A DNA stretch of 51,522 nt from positions 1 through 51,522 of the forward strand of contig PBBX01000011.1 in the NCBI GenBank assembly GCA_002716725.1, in the 5' to 3' direction. Position 1 is the stretch's first letter, and the number at the start of each line of letters is the position of its first letter. This DNA comes from a bacterium (GTDB taxonomy: Bacteria; Margulisbacteria; Marinamargulisbacteria; GCA-2716485; GCA-002719695). The notes under the pieces were generated by a model, which worked only from the letters and a program-made list of their open reading frames with translations, made no database searches and had not been told where the DNA came from. Positions 43,759 to 51,522 of the stretch are shown piece after piece. Position numbers and translations under genes: made by a program.

Positions 43759-44796
43759 ATGTTAGATTTAACAGCATTTAACAAAAAAAAATATACCCCA
43801 TACGAAACACCTTTAGAAAGAGCCGATAAGTTAGAACTATTTTTAGGAAAAGATTCTCCTACTATTTATATAAAACGAGATGATCTGTTAGGTTTAACCG
43901 GTGGTGGAAATAAAACCCGAAAATTAGAATTCTTAATGGCTGATGCCATTAAGAAAAACTCAAATGCAATCATTACAAATGGAGCCATTCAATCCAATCA
44001 TTGTCGACTTACATTAGCCGCATCTATTCGAGAAAACTTCGAATGTCATTTAGTATTAGAAGAACGAATCCCCAATACATTTAATCAAGAGGCCAGTGGC
44101 AATAATTTTTTATTTCAACTTCTTGGAGCAACATCCATAACCGTAGCAAAAAAGGGAGAAAATATACAGGATATTACAAAAAAAATTGCACATAATCTAA
44201 CTAAAAAAGGAAAAACACCCTATATAATACCCGGTGGTGGTTCTAATGAAATTGGCGCATTAGGCTACGTAAACTGTTTTCATGAAATGAAAGAGCAATT
44301 TAAACCATTACAAATTAAACCATCAACAATAATCTGTACAAGTGGAAGTTCTGGAACACATGCTGGTTTAGTAACAGGTATTAATATAAGTAATGAACCT
44401 ATAAAATGTATTGGCATAAGCATTATGCGTTTAAAAGCCGAGCAATTAGAATTAGTTCATTCATTAGCATCAAAAACCGCTCGATTATTACAATCAAATA
44501 CATCTATTAATCGAGAGGACGTTATCATATATGATAACTATGTTGGCAATGGCTACAGTGATCCAACACCTGAAATGATTGAAGCGGTAACCATTTTAGC
44601 TCAAACAGAAGGCATCTTATTAGATCCAGTTTATACAGGAAAAGCACTTGCAGGAATGATTGATCTTATCAGAAAAAACAAAATTAAATCAGATGAAACC
44701 ATTATTTTCATTCATACTGGAGGATCCCCAGCCTTATATGCCTATCAAAAAGAATTTACACAAACACTCAAAACAAACTACCAAAAATCAACATGA
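43759..44796 (+). CDS. dcyD: D-cysteine desulfhydrase / ACC deaminase family enzyme
   Basis: A fold-type II PLP enzyme of 345 residues. The Schiff-base lysine is K52 in G-G-G-N-K-T-R-K-L-E-F; N-G-A-I-Q-S-N-H-C-R follows, and the cofactor phosphate loop is C-T-S-G-S-S-G-T-H-A-G. D-cysteine desulfhydrase (to pyruvate, sulfide and ammonia) and ACC deaminase share these motifs; the former is commoner in such bacteria, so the symbol is tentative. The TGA overlaps the hemB ATG (ATGA), an unusual pairing. Confidence 0.85.
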   Translation: MLDLTAFNKKKYTPYETPLERADKLELFLGKDSPTIYIKRDDLLGLTGGGNKTRKLEFLMADAIKKNSNAIITNGAIQSNHCRLTLAASIRENFECHLVLEERIPNTFNQEASGNNFLFQLLGATSITVAKKGENIQDITKKIAHNLTKKGKTPYIIPGGGSNEIGALGYVNCFHEMKEQFKPLQIKPSTIICTSGSSGTHAGLVTGINISNEPIKCIGISIMRLKAEQLELVHSLASKTARLLQSNTSINREDVIIYDNYVGNGYSDPTPEMIEAVTILAQTEGILLDPVYTGKALAGMIDLIRKNKIKSDETIIFIHTGGSPALYAYQKEFTQTLKTNYQKST

Positions 44797-45782
44797 TTCA
44801 GCATAAAAGACCCCGACGATTACGGTTTAACCAAGCAATTCGATCATTAATAGCCGAAACAACCTTATCCGTTAACGATTTAATTATGCCTATATTTATT
44901 AATGAAAACATAAAGCAAAAAGAGCCCATTTATTCCATGCCTGGGATATATCGACATACCATTCAATCAGCCATTGAACAGTGTCAGATAATAGGTGATT
45001 TAGGAATTCCTGCCTGCGCCCTTTTTCCAAGTATTCCAAATGAATTAAAAAATTCAAAAGCGAGTGAAGCACTGAATATAAATGGCTTTTATTACGAGGC
45101 TATCTCCAAAATTAAAGAGTCATGTCCGGAACTGTTAATTATCAGCGATGTTGCCTTAGACCCATACTCATCAGATGGTCATGATGGCTTAGTAATGGGA
45201 ACAAGAATAGCCAATGATGAAACCGTAGACATATTATCAAAAATGGCGCTGTACCAAGCAAAAGCAGGCGCAGATATCATTGCACCCTCTGATATGATGG
45301 ACGCAAGAGTAGGTGCTATAAGAAAAGCCTTAGAAGAAGCCTCATTTAACAATACGTTAATCATGAGTTATAGCAGCAAATATGTATCGTCTTTGTATAG
45401 GCCCTTTCGAGATGCTCTTGACTCAGCACCTAAAAAAGGAGACAAAAAAACCTATCAAATGGACCCAGCTAACCGCTTAGAAGCCCTAAAAGAAGTTCAG
45501 CTTGATGAAGAAGAAGGTGCTGATATCATCTTAATAAAACCCGCCTCGATATATACTGATATCATTAGAGATGTCAAAGAAAATACAACGTTACCGATTG
45601 CCGCCTATCATGTAAGTGGCGAATACAGTATGATAAAGGCCGCTGCTGACAAAGGGTATTTAAATTACGAAGATACCTTATATGAAACATTACTATGCAT
45701 CAAACGTGCAGGAGCTAATATGATTTTAAGTTATGGTGCGATAGATGCTGCCCTAATGATTAATCAAAAATACATGAGATAA
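44793..45782 (+). CDS. hemB: delta-aminolevulinic acid dehydratase (porphobilinogen synthase)
   Basis: It condenses two 5-aminolevulinate to porphobilinogen for heme, including the heme A made via ctaA. The two active-site lysines are in M-S-Y-S-S-K-Y and I-L-I-K-P-A; A-P-S-D-M-M-D-A-R-V and Y-H-V-S-G-E-Y are intact. The metal loop reads D-V-A-L-D-P-Y-S-S-D-G-H-D-G with Asp replacing the zinc cysteines, so this is the Mg/K-type rather than Zn-type enzyme. Length 329. Confidence 0.96.
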   Translation: MIQHKRPRRLRFNQAIRSLIAETTLSVNDLIMPIFINENIKQKEPIYSMPGIYRHTIQSAIEQCQIIGDLGIPACALFPSIPNELKNSKASEALNINGFYYEAISKIKESCPELLIISDVALDPYSSDGHDGLVMGTRIANDETVDILSKMALYQAKAGADIIAPSDMMDARVGAIRKALEEASFNNTLIMSYSSKYVSSLYRPFRDALDSAPKKGDKKTYQMDPANRLEALKEVQLDEEEGADIILIKPASIYTDIIRDVKENTTLPIAAYHVSGEYSMIKAAADKGYLNYEDTLYETLLCIKRAGANMILSYGAIDAALMINQKYMR

Positions 45783-46090
45783 TAAATCTCAAAAAATAAT
45801 ATATTACCAATTCCCCCTTATGCAAATTTACTGAATCCAGCGCCCCGTGTTAAACACTTCACATATAGAATAAAGCAAAACTATACGAAAAACACGTCCT
45901 CGGTAAAGAAAAAGTACAACACCATCATTTAATCATAATCCCGCATTATAAAATTATGGGTATTTTATAGATAACCATACGAATACAATCATAATAAAAA
46001 ACCATTATGATTTAATTGATAGCGATATACCAAATATAATTCTAATAAATCTCCATAAAAAAGTATTAAATTTATATTTCAACAATAAAC
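45783..46090. other. convergent intergenic region, possible coding debris
   Basis: A 308-bp gap between the 3' ends of hemB and osmC. No intact ORF or clear terminator is present. One plus-strand frame (about 45952-46080) reads N-T-I-I-I-K-N-H-Y-D-L-I-D-S-D-I-P-N-I-I and could be debris of a protease-like gene, but it is too short to classify. Confidence 0.35.
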
Positions 46091-46528
46091 TTAGTTACTG
46101 GGCGTTAACAACTGTGCATTTACTGTTTTATTAACACTCGCATATAAGCGAGAAATTGGGCATTTTTGAATAGCTTCTTGTACATACCTCTGAAACTGAT
46201 CATCCGAAATACCAGCCACATCAGCCTCTACCGTTAATGTAATATCAGTAATTACAGGGCCCGTATCATCACGCTCTAACGTAACACTAGCACGTGTATC
46301 AATATGATTATTCTCAAATCCATTATTGCTTAATAAAGCAGACAAAAACATCGAATAACAACTCGCAATAGCAGCCCCGACTAATTCTTCTGGATTCGTT
46401 CCATCCGCATTTTCAAATCGTGTAGCAAACGAAAAATCACCTGTATAGCCTGCTTTAGGCAAACTAAACGATCCATTTCCCTCTTTTAAATTTCCATTCC
46501 ATCTTGCTGTTGCTTCTTGTTTAGACAT
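46091..46528 (-). CDS. osmC: OsmC-type peroxiredoxin
   Basis: 145 residues with the redox pair C57 (A-A-I-A-S-C-Y-S-M) and C123 (Q-K-C-P-I-S-R-L-Y), and the OsmC start A-R-W-N-G-N-L-K-E-G-N-G-S. It reduces organic hydroperoxides. GGAGGAAG precedes the ATG, a strong ribosome site. Divergent from the Mrp gene. The size fits OsmC itself rather than Ohr. Confidence 0.92.
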   Translation of the reverse strand: MSKQEATARWNGNLKEGNGSFSLPKAGYTGDFSFATRFENADGTNPEELVGAAIASCYSMFLSALLSNNGFENNHIDTRASVTLERDDTGPVITDITLTVEADVAGISDDQFQRYVQEAIQKCPISRLYASVNKTVNAQLLTPSN

Positions 46529-46608
46529 AAACTTCCTCCAAAAATATTAAAACTAAGCTAATCATATCAAAAAAAAAAAGGTAATTCTAATAGAAAAAAC
46601 CGCTATAC

Positions 46609-46637
46609 TTGGAACAAAACAAAACTAAGGGTATACT
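46609..46637 (+). promoter_or_regulatory. full promoter (-35 TTGGAA, 17 bp, -10 TATACT) of the Mrp gene
   Basis: TTGGAA (46609-46614) and TATACT (46632-46637) have 17-bp spacing. The -10 ends 6 nt before ATG 46644, so the transcript should start at the A of ATG. It is the clearest leaderless arrangement in the window. Confidence 0.6.
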
Positions 46638-46643
46638 AATCCA

Positions 46644-47969
46644 ATGGAAAAACAAGTATTAAATGCATTATCTCAAATTATAGATCCCGATCTAAATAAT
46701 GATATTGTCTCCTTAAATTTTATTAAAAACCTTACCATTAACAAAGGTGATGTTTCCTTTACCATCGAATTAACGACACCAGCATGTCCTGTTAAAGACA
46801 TGTTTAAAAAACAAGCAGAAGACTTAGTTTCAGCCATAAAAGGTGTTAAATCAGTAACCGTAACAATGGGTGCTCAAGCTAAAAAAAATTCAATTACCAG
46901 TAGCGATAAAGAAAATCTAAAAAAAATCACCTCTATTATTGCTGTTTCAAGTTGTAAGGGTGGGGTAGGAAAATCTAGCATGTCAGTCAATCTAGCCTAT
47001 AGCCTAAAAGAAAGTGGCGCAAAGGTGGGTATTTTTGATGCAGATGTGTATGGGCCTAGTTTACCCACAATGATACGAACTGAGCAAGAATTAATTATGC
47101 AAGGAAATGACATTCGACCCATCGATTATAAAGGAATTAAGTGTATGTCATTTGGCTATGCTCTTGATCAATCAGATGAAGGCCCTGCCATTTTAAGAGG
47201 CCCTATGGTAACACAAATTATTGGCCAGTTTTTAACTCAAACGGCCTGGGGAGAGCTTGATTATCTTATTATTGATATGCCTCCAGGAACAGGCGATATC
47301 CCCATAACCCTTTGTCAACTCATTCCAATTACAGCAGCTGTCATTGTAACAACACCTCAACACATCAGTTTTATAGATGTTGTTAAAGGAATCGAAATGT
47401 TTGATAACTTAAAAGTACCCGTAGTGGGCGTTATTGAAAATATGAGTTATCTAAACATTAATAACAAAAAACACTACCCCTTTGGCAAAGGCGCCTTAGA
47501 TCGACTTATCCATGAATTTGGATTTAAACAAACCCTTCAACTGGAACTTAATGCAGATATATCAGCATGCTCAGATCACGGAACTCCCTATATCGAACAT
47601 CATAAAACATCCGATACCAGCAAAAAAATTCAAGACTTTAGCAATAAAATTATTCAAGAAATTAGTATTATAAAACATGGCAAACAAGAACTACCAAAAA
47701 TAGGTTATGATAAAAAAGATGGAATCATTATAGAAAAAGATGGAAAAGAGTACCTTATTAAACCTAAAACATTACGATTAGAATGTCGTAGTGCCTTATC
47801 CAGAGATGAATTTACTGGCAAACCTTTAATTAAACCAAGTGATATACCTGATGATATTTATCCTGTATCCATGAATCCTGTTGGTAATTATGCACTAGGT
47901 ATTAACTGGAGTGATGGTCACGCATCCTTATTTCCATATGAAACAATTTTATCTCTATGTAAAAAATAG
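46644..47969 (+). CDS. HCF101-like Mrp Fe-S carrier (DUF59-Mrp-DUF971)
   Basis: Three domains: MIP18/DUF59 (residues 1-80, with L-T-T-P-A-C-P-V), Mrp/NBP35 ATPase with K-G-G-V-G-K-S-S at 105-112, and a DUF971/GBBH-N domain from about 350 (L-R-L-E-C-R-S-A-L-S-R-D, Y-A-L-G-I-N-W-S-D-G-H). This is the architecture of plant chloroplast HCF101, which carries [4Fe-4S] clusters. The usual C-x-x-C after E-N-M-S is absent: here E-N-M-S-Y-L-N-I-N-N-K-K-H-Y-P-F-G-K-G, again as in HCF101. It should deliver Fe-S clusters to client proteins, for which the radical SAM enzymes in this window are candidates. Confidence 0.9.
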   Translation: MEKQVLNALSQIIDPDLNNDIVSLNFIKNLTINKGDVSFTIELTTPACPVKDMFKKQAEDLVSAIKGVKSVTVTMGAQAKKNSITSSDKENLKKITSIIAVSSCKGGVGKSSMSVNLAYSLKESGAKVGIFDADVYGPSLPTMIRTEQELIMQGNDIRPIDYKGIKCMSFGYALDQSDEGPAILRGPMVTQIIGQFLTQTAWGELDYLIIDMPPGTGDIPITLCQLIPITAAVIVTTPQHISFIDVVKGIEMFDNLKVPVVGVIENMSYLNINNKKHYPFGKGALDRLIHEFGFKQTLQLELNADISACSDHGTPYIEHHKTSDTSKKIQDFSNKIIQEISIIKHGKQELPKIGYDKKDGIIIEKDGKEYLIKPKTLRLECRSALSRDEFTGKPLIKPSDIPDDIYPVSMNPVGNYALGINWSDGHASLFPYETILSLCKK

Positions 47970-48041
47970 CCGAACATATAACGCTTAAACTTAAAAAAAA
48001 ATTAAATAACTTAAGTAAATAGATTATTAAATAATATTAGC

Positions 48042-48599
48042 TTAATTATGAACCGGTTTCCGAATCGTTAATATAAGAGGGGTCTTTCCAACCAATGTCT
48101 GACAACTTAACCGAGAATATTCTGTAGCTGGTTTTTCATTATCAATATCTAACATATCATATTCTTCTTCCCGAGGCTCCTTATTCTCTGGCGTTCCATT
48201 ATGAACTTCAACCGAACAAGACGAACAGGATAACTGACCATAACAATCCGAGCACAGTACATTTTCACCATATCCATATGAACGAAAATAGGATAAAACA
48301 GAGCCCGGTTCACCCGGTTCAGGAGGGTCTTGAGTTTGATCTGAATAAATAATAATAAACGACTCAATTAACTCACTATAGGCTATAAGAGGGATACATT
48401 GATGTAAAAAATCCGTATTTGAAAATAACATATTTAACTTTGATGCATGCTCTACATTAGAATATAAAAAATTAAAAAATAAATTTTGTATTTTCTCTGG
48501 CCATTTTGAAGATTTTACAAAAAGTGATAACTCAGGTTCTAACGTAATATTACCTGTATAATTATTATTTATTTCTGTTAAAGGAATTATGACTGACAT
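48042..48599 (-). CDS. [2Fe-2S] ferredoxin with unusual N-terminal domain
   Basis: The C-terminal half is a 2Fe-2S ferredoxin: C-Y-G-Q-L-S-C-S-S-C-S-V supplies C-x5-C-x2-C and R-L-S-C-Q-T the fourth cysteine, with the acidic E-E-E-Y-D-M-L-D typical of adrenodoxin/Isc-type ferredoxins. The first about 90 residues are not a known ferredoxin part. Length 185. The ATG overlaps the KamA-like gene by 13 bp, so it probably reduces that radical SAM enzyme (inferred). Confidence 0.8.
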   Translation of the reverse strand: MSVIIPLTEINNNYTGNITLEPELSLFVKSSKWPEKIQNLFFNFLYSNVEHASKLNMLFSNTDFLHQCIPLIAYSELIESFIIIYSDQTQDPPEPGEPGSVLSYFRSYGYGENVLCSDCYGQLSCSSCSVEVHNGTPENKEPREEEYDMLDIDNEKPATEYSRLSCQTLVGKTPLILTIRKPVHN

Positions 48600-50011
48600 T
48601 GGGCCACCATATTTTTCTTTGTTGCTAAATAATCTCTATATTCTGTTTCAAAAAAGAATTCTTTCTCTCCAAAAGCAGGCTTTAGTTGATCTAACCATGT
48701 TGCATTTTCATCATATTTAGCAAAAAACACACGATCACACCAAGAATTTAAACGACCTTGCAAAAATTTTAAAACAAAAACATCTTCACCCGCTATACGT
48801 TCTTTTCCTAAAACACACACTTTTCCTGGCCCACAAGACATCGAAGGACCTCGTGCCGTATGAGATAAACCAGACATTTTCTTGCGAGCTTCCGAATATA
48901 TATACAATGCTTTTGCTAAAGGAACTTCAAAATAACATTGAGGCCCTGTATCCCTAGCAACAAACATATAGTATGGGATCATGCCATATTGCACTTGCAT
49001 TTCCCACATCGTAGACCAAACTAGGGGGTTGTCATTAATATAGCGCATAATAGGAGCCTGTGTTCTTATGTTACATCCTATCTTACGTAATCGCTTCACA
49101 GCTTCAATAGTTGGACGAGAAATCTCATTAAAATGACTAAAATGTGCCATAATTGAAATATGTTTTCCTTTATTTATAAACCGTTCAAAACACTCTAACA
49201 AAGAATCGGCATCAGGATCTGTCAAAAATCGATACGGATGATACGTTAAAGCTTTCGTTCCCATCCTAACATTTTTAATATGATTAAAATCAGGCTCTGT
49301 TAAGGGCTCTAAAATAGACTCAAATACATCTGATTTCATCGTACCAGGATCCCCACCCGTAATCAAAATATCGGATATTTCTTTATGTTGTCTTAAATAC
49401 TTATGTAAATTTACCGTATCTTGCTCTAAAAACTTGTCTTTACCCACAAATTGATTAAATCGAAAACAATACGTACAATATGCATGACATGTTTGAGCAT
49501 TTCGATGAAACATCAAACATGTTTTACTATATTTATGTTGTAACCCCTCACATTCATAAGAATGATCTTCCTCTAGGATTATAGGCCTATTTGATGCTTG
49601 ATTAGCAGGCGCTGGATTTTTATCGCTTCTTAAATCTGAAATAGCATCAGCAATTAACTCTCGAGAACAATTATCAGCAAGCATGTTTTCTATCCTTACC
49701 AATTCATCAGGAAGTAACATATCAGGCTGTGGAAATGTAAGTTGAAATAACGGATCGAAATGATAATGATCCCAATCAATTAAATCAATGATATGTTGAT
49801 TAATTTTAAATGGATACACCTGTGCAACAATTTCGCGTTGCTTTAAATAGGGATCTACGACTCCTTTTGATTCAAATATATCCTTAATATCGGTACGCAA
49901 ATATTTTTTATATGGCTTATGCTCTACAATAAAACCATCATTACATTCCCAATTTTTTGGTTTTTCAAATTTAATTTTAAACTCATCAGCAAGTGTTGTT
50001 TGTCTACCCAT
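48587..50011 (-). CDS. KamA-like radical SAM enzyme (lysine 2,3-aminomutase family)
   Basis: The radical SAM cluster motif is C-H-A-Y-C-T-Y-C-F-R-F at residues 175-182, in the KamA context (C-x3-C-x2-C-x-R followed by V-G). G-G-D-P-G-T-M is the SAM-binding glycine segment, and R-T-Q-A-P-I-M-R-Y-I-N-D-N follows as in aminomutases (family Q-x-x-L-L-x-G-V-N-D). These enzymes use PLP and SAM to shift amino groups. The Y-C-F-R-F variant departs from the R-H-C-T-R-R of characterised lysine 2,3-aminomutases, so the substrate is uncertain. Start ATG 50011 is close behind AAGGTG. Confidence 0.8.
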   Translation of the reverse strand: MGRQTTLADEFKIKFEKPKNWECNDGFIVEHKPYKKYLRTDIKDIFESKGVVDPYLKQREIVAQVYPFKINQHIIDLIDWDHYHFDPLFQLTFPQPDMLLPDELVRIENMLADNCSRELIADAISDLRSDKNPAPANQASNRPIILEEDHSYECEGLQHKYSKTCLMFHRNAQTCHAYCTYCFRFNQFVGKDKFLEQDTVNLHKYLRQHKEISDILITGGDPGTMKSDVFESILEPLTEPDFNHIKNVRMGTKALTYHPYRFLTDPDADSLLECFERFINKGKHISIMAHFSHFNEISRPTIEAVKRLRKIGCNIRTQAPIMRYINDNPLVWSTMWEMQVQYGMIPYYMFVARDTGPQCYFEVPLAKALYIYSEARKKMSGLSHTARGPSMSCGPGKVCVLGKERIAGEDVFVLKFLQGRLNSWCDRVFFAKYDENATWLDQLKPAFGEKEFFFETEYRDYLATKKNMVAQCQS

Positions 50012-50143
50012 ACACACCTTCTTTAAAAAAATAATTTTATGATACTAAATATAATTGTAAATGATAAAAAAAAAGAATCAAAGTTATTTTTAATGGTCAG
50101 ATAATATTGAAAATAAAAACATTAAATATGATCATTTTTAATG

Positions 50144-50149
50144 TATAAT
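50144..50149 (+). promoter_or_regulatory. -10 element for the AraC-type regulator
   Basis: TATAAT preceded by TG predicts a leader of about 27 nt for the gene at 50183. A small palindrome ATGATCAT (50128-50135) lies just upstream and could be an operator. Confidence 0.4.
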
Positions 50150-50182
50150 ACAAAAAAATAAAACCATAACAACACCTTAATT

Positions 50183-51067
50183 ATGAACAGATTAATAAAA
50201 TCTAAACTAGAATTTTCAACTATTATAAAAGATGCCTCAAAAACCATTCGATCACAATCTGATACCCATAATTATCAACCAACCAATTACATCCATAGAA
50301 ATATACATTATGAAATTTTAGTAATAAAAAAAGGTGGCGGAGTCCACAATATTGATTTTAAAGAATATCCTGTATTAGATAATCAACTATTTTTTTTAAG
50401 GCCCGGCCAAATGCACCAGTTTTCTCCAACTAAAGAAACTGAATATTCATTTATTGCCATTGATAATAACGACATTAAATTAAATAACAATATAGCCTTA
50501 TCACAATTCAAATTCTTTCAATCCGTATATGCAAAAGGATACCACCTTGTTGATGATGTTAAAGCCATCATGAAATCCATACAACAAATACAAGCAGAGC
50601 TACATCCTCAAAAGAAGTCAAAAATAAATCAAGACATTATTATTAGTAGTCTCACCGTTATACTACTAATACAAATACAACAACTATTTAATAAACCTAA
50701 ACTCAAAAAATCAAAACAAACAAAAACAAGAAAACAATGTGATTTAATTGATGAGTTTAATGCTTTAATTGACTCTGATACAAATACAAAACGATTTGTA
50801 AAAGAGTATGCAGCCTTATTATTTGTAAATCCAAATTACCTTAACGAACGCATCAAATTAGAAACCGGACACCCAGCTAGTTTTTGGATTAACAAATCCA
50901 TTATTATTAATATTAAAAAAACACTCTTAAAAACAACCAAACCATTATCAGACATTGCCAAAGAATTTAATTTCCCCAATTCAACCCATTTAATACGATT
51001 TTTTAAAAAACAAGAAAATATAACGCCATTAGCCTTTAAGAATCAGCATAGAGTTATTGTTAGCTAA
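50183..51067 (+). CDS. AraC-family transcriptional regulator
   Basis: The N-terminal half is a cupin-like sensor domain (I-H-Y-E-I-L-V-I-K-K-G-G-G, then F-F-L-R-P-G-Q-M-H-Q-F). The C-terminal 100 residues are a double helix-turn-helix: F-V-K-E-Y-A-A-L-L-F-V-N-P-N-Y-L-N-E-R-I-K and P-L-S-D-I-A-K-E-F-N-F-P-N-S-T-H-L-I-R-F-F-K, with G-H-P-A-S-F-W-I between. Length 294. It is divergent from the KamA-like operon, which it may regulate (inferred from position). Effector unknown. Confidence 0.9.
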   Translation: MNRLIKSKLEFSTIIKDASKTIRSQSDTHNYQPTNYIHRNIHYEILVIKKGGGVHNIDFKEYPVLDNQLFFLRPGQMHQFSPTKETEYSFIAIDNNDIKLNNNIALSQFKFFQSVYAKGYHLVDDVKAIMKSIQQIQAELHPQKKSKINQDIIISSLTVILLIQIQQLFNKPKLKKSKQTKTRKQCDLIDEFNALIDSDTNTKRFVKEYAALLFVNPNYLNERIKLETGHPASFWINKSIIINIKKTLLKTTKPLSDIAKEFNFPNSTHLIRFFKKQENITPLAFKNQHRVIVS

Positions 51068-51079
51068 GAGAAAATAAGT

Positions 51080-51522
51080 TTATCTAAATACAATCTGATA
51101 TGTGCTGCCGGAAAAAGCTCTCCATAGGGACCTTGTTAATATGTCTTCTTGTTTACATTCTACTGTAAGTTTTTCTTGAGATTTTGTTGATAGAAATGAA
51201 AATGAAGATGATGATGAAGATGATGTTGTTGACGTTACTTGGTTTTCTTCTGATGGTGAATTGAGTTGTGATGGTGTTATTGGCGTTACTTGGTATTCTT
51301 CTGGTGGTGATTTGAGTTTTGATGGTGTCAGTGGGGGCTGTGCTGTTTGGGCTTGTCCATTCATCACAAAATGAAACAAACGTTTTCCTAGACTAGCTGG
51401 TGTTTGGGCTTGTCCATTCATCACAAAATGAAACAAACGTTTTCCTAGACTAGCTGTTGTGTGGGTTTGTTTATTCATTACTACTCTTGTCGAATGTCTT
51501 CCTAGACTAGCTGTTGTGTGGG
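51080..51522 (-). CDS. repeat-rich unknown protein (5' end outside window)
   Basis: The frame runs off the right edge: upstream of the ATG at 51478 it continues open through another repeat copy, so the start is outside. The visible part has 19-residue repeats (A-S-L-G-K-R-L-F-H-F-V-M-N-G-Q-A-Q-T-P), then a Pro/Ser/Thr-rich linker with P-S-[KQ]-L-[KN]-S-P-[PS]-E-E twice, a run of nine serines interrupted by threonines, and a 30-residue tail ending Y-Q-I-V-F-R. No known domain. The base composition is G/T-skewed and less AT-rich than the neighbours, suggesting a recently expanded or acquired gene. Confidence 0.6.
   Translation of the reverse strand, partial: HTTASLGRHSTRVVMNKQTHTTASLGKRLFHFVMNGQAQTPASLGKRLFHFVMNGQAQTAQPPLTPSKLKSPPEEYQVTPITPSQLNSPSEENQVTSTTSSSSSSSFSFLSTKSQEKLTVECKQEDILTRSLWRAFSGSTYQIVFR
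51344..51522 (-). repeat. 57-bp tandem repeats
   Basis: Copies begin at 51344, 51401, 51458 and 51515 (last truncated by the window end), each exactly 57 bp apart and in frame. The first two are near identical; the third is diverged (A-S-L-G-R-H-S-T-R-V-V-M-N-K-Q). Confidence 0.9.

Noticed and set aside
45952-46080. N-H-Y-D-L-I segment reminiscent of the catalytic His region of OTU-type proteases
   Set aside because: Only about 40 codons, preceded by a stop, with no cysteine-containing N-terminal part found. Too little to call a gene remnant with confidence.

Overview
The window is strongly AT-rich, gene-dense DNA from a Gram-negative, respiring bacterium. Gram-negative: an LpxH-like lipid A phosphatase, outer-membrane-type exported proteins and a lipoprotein. 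Respiring: heme A synthase for an aa3-type oxidase and a ResB/CcsA cytochrome c assembly system. Several genes have architectures I associate with Planctomycetes/Verrucomicrobia/Chlamydiae-type or other host-associated bacteria: a CcsA with a long exported N-terminal domain beside a 'GDAGG...NRWR' lipoprotein, a methionine aminopeptidase with an N-terminal SEC-C zinc motif, and an HCF101-like Mrp with a DUF971 tail. I cannot name the lineage. No rRNA, tRNA, CRISPR array or intact transposase was recognised.

Layout. 1-3650: a truncated glycosyltransferase, an NTF2-like protein with N-terminal tandem repeats, and threonine synthase. 3640-6190 (minus): a tight unit of a 50-residue amphipathic ORF, a PhaB/FabG-type reductase, a ParA ATPase and a very lysine-rich protein, which looks like a polyhydroxybutyrate (PHB) granule positioning module. 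6284-7736: a glycosyltransferase and a DUF2177 membrane protein. 7832-9345: bioB and a biotin ligase. 9407-16231: small exported protein, LpxH-like phosphatase, isolated secreted FlgG-like protein, TIGR01777 epimerase, heme A synthase, SEC-C methionine aminopeptidase, a small basic protein, Nudix hydrolase and queF. 16232-18610: a PDZ protein with about ten G-D/N-D-x-Y repeats. 18671-20518: HU/IHF-like protein, Cys-rich small protein and a Met-rich outer membrane protein. 20519-21360: a terminator, a frameshifted Sel1-like gene and a 58-residue ORF. 21481-25098: pstC-pstA-pstB-phoU-yacP without pstS. 25160-28034: O-acetylhomoserine sulfhydrylase, a hairpin-rich non-coding stretch and an apparently decaying two-ORF locus. 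28058-31947 (minus): cytochrome c assembly genes. 32050-33859: an arginase-fold protein that has lost its metal ligands and a stand-alone E2-type acyltransferase. 33987-37490 (minus): acetoacetyl-CoA synthetase, an epimerase-like protein and a probable outer membrane protein. 37677-40978: acetyl-CoA acetyltransferase and type III glutamine synthetase. 41000-41486: a decayed ORF. 41514-43680 (minus): hisI-yidD-cysS. 43759-45782: D-cysteine desulfhydrase and hemB. 46091-47969: OsmC and the HCF101-like Mrp. 48042-50011 (minus): a KamA-like radical SAM enzyme with its own ferredoxin. The end holds an AraC regulator and the 3' part of a 57-bp-repeat gene.

Two themes link genes across the window. 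PHB/acetoacetate metabolism recurs in separate loci (PhaA-like thiolase, PhaB-like reductase, acetoacetyl-CoA synthetase), and the reductase is coupled to a ParA/basic-protein pair. Many first genes of transcription units have no Shine-Dalgarno sequence but a (often extended) -10 hexamer ending only 4-15 nt before the start codon, which implies leaderless mRNAs; operon-internal genes use AAGGAG-type sites or ATGA overlaps. Decayed loci (20629, 26917, 41100) suggest ongoing loss of accessory, possibly host-directed, genes.
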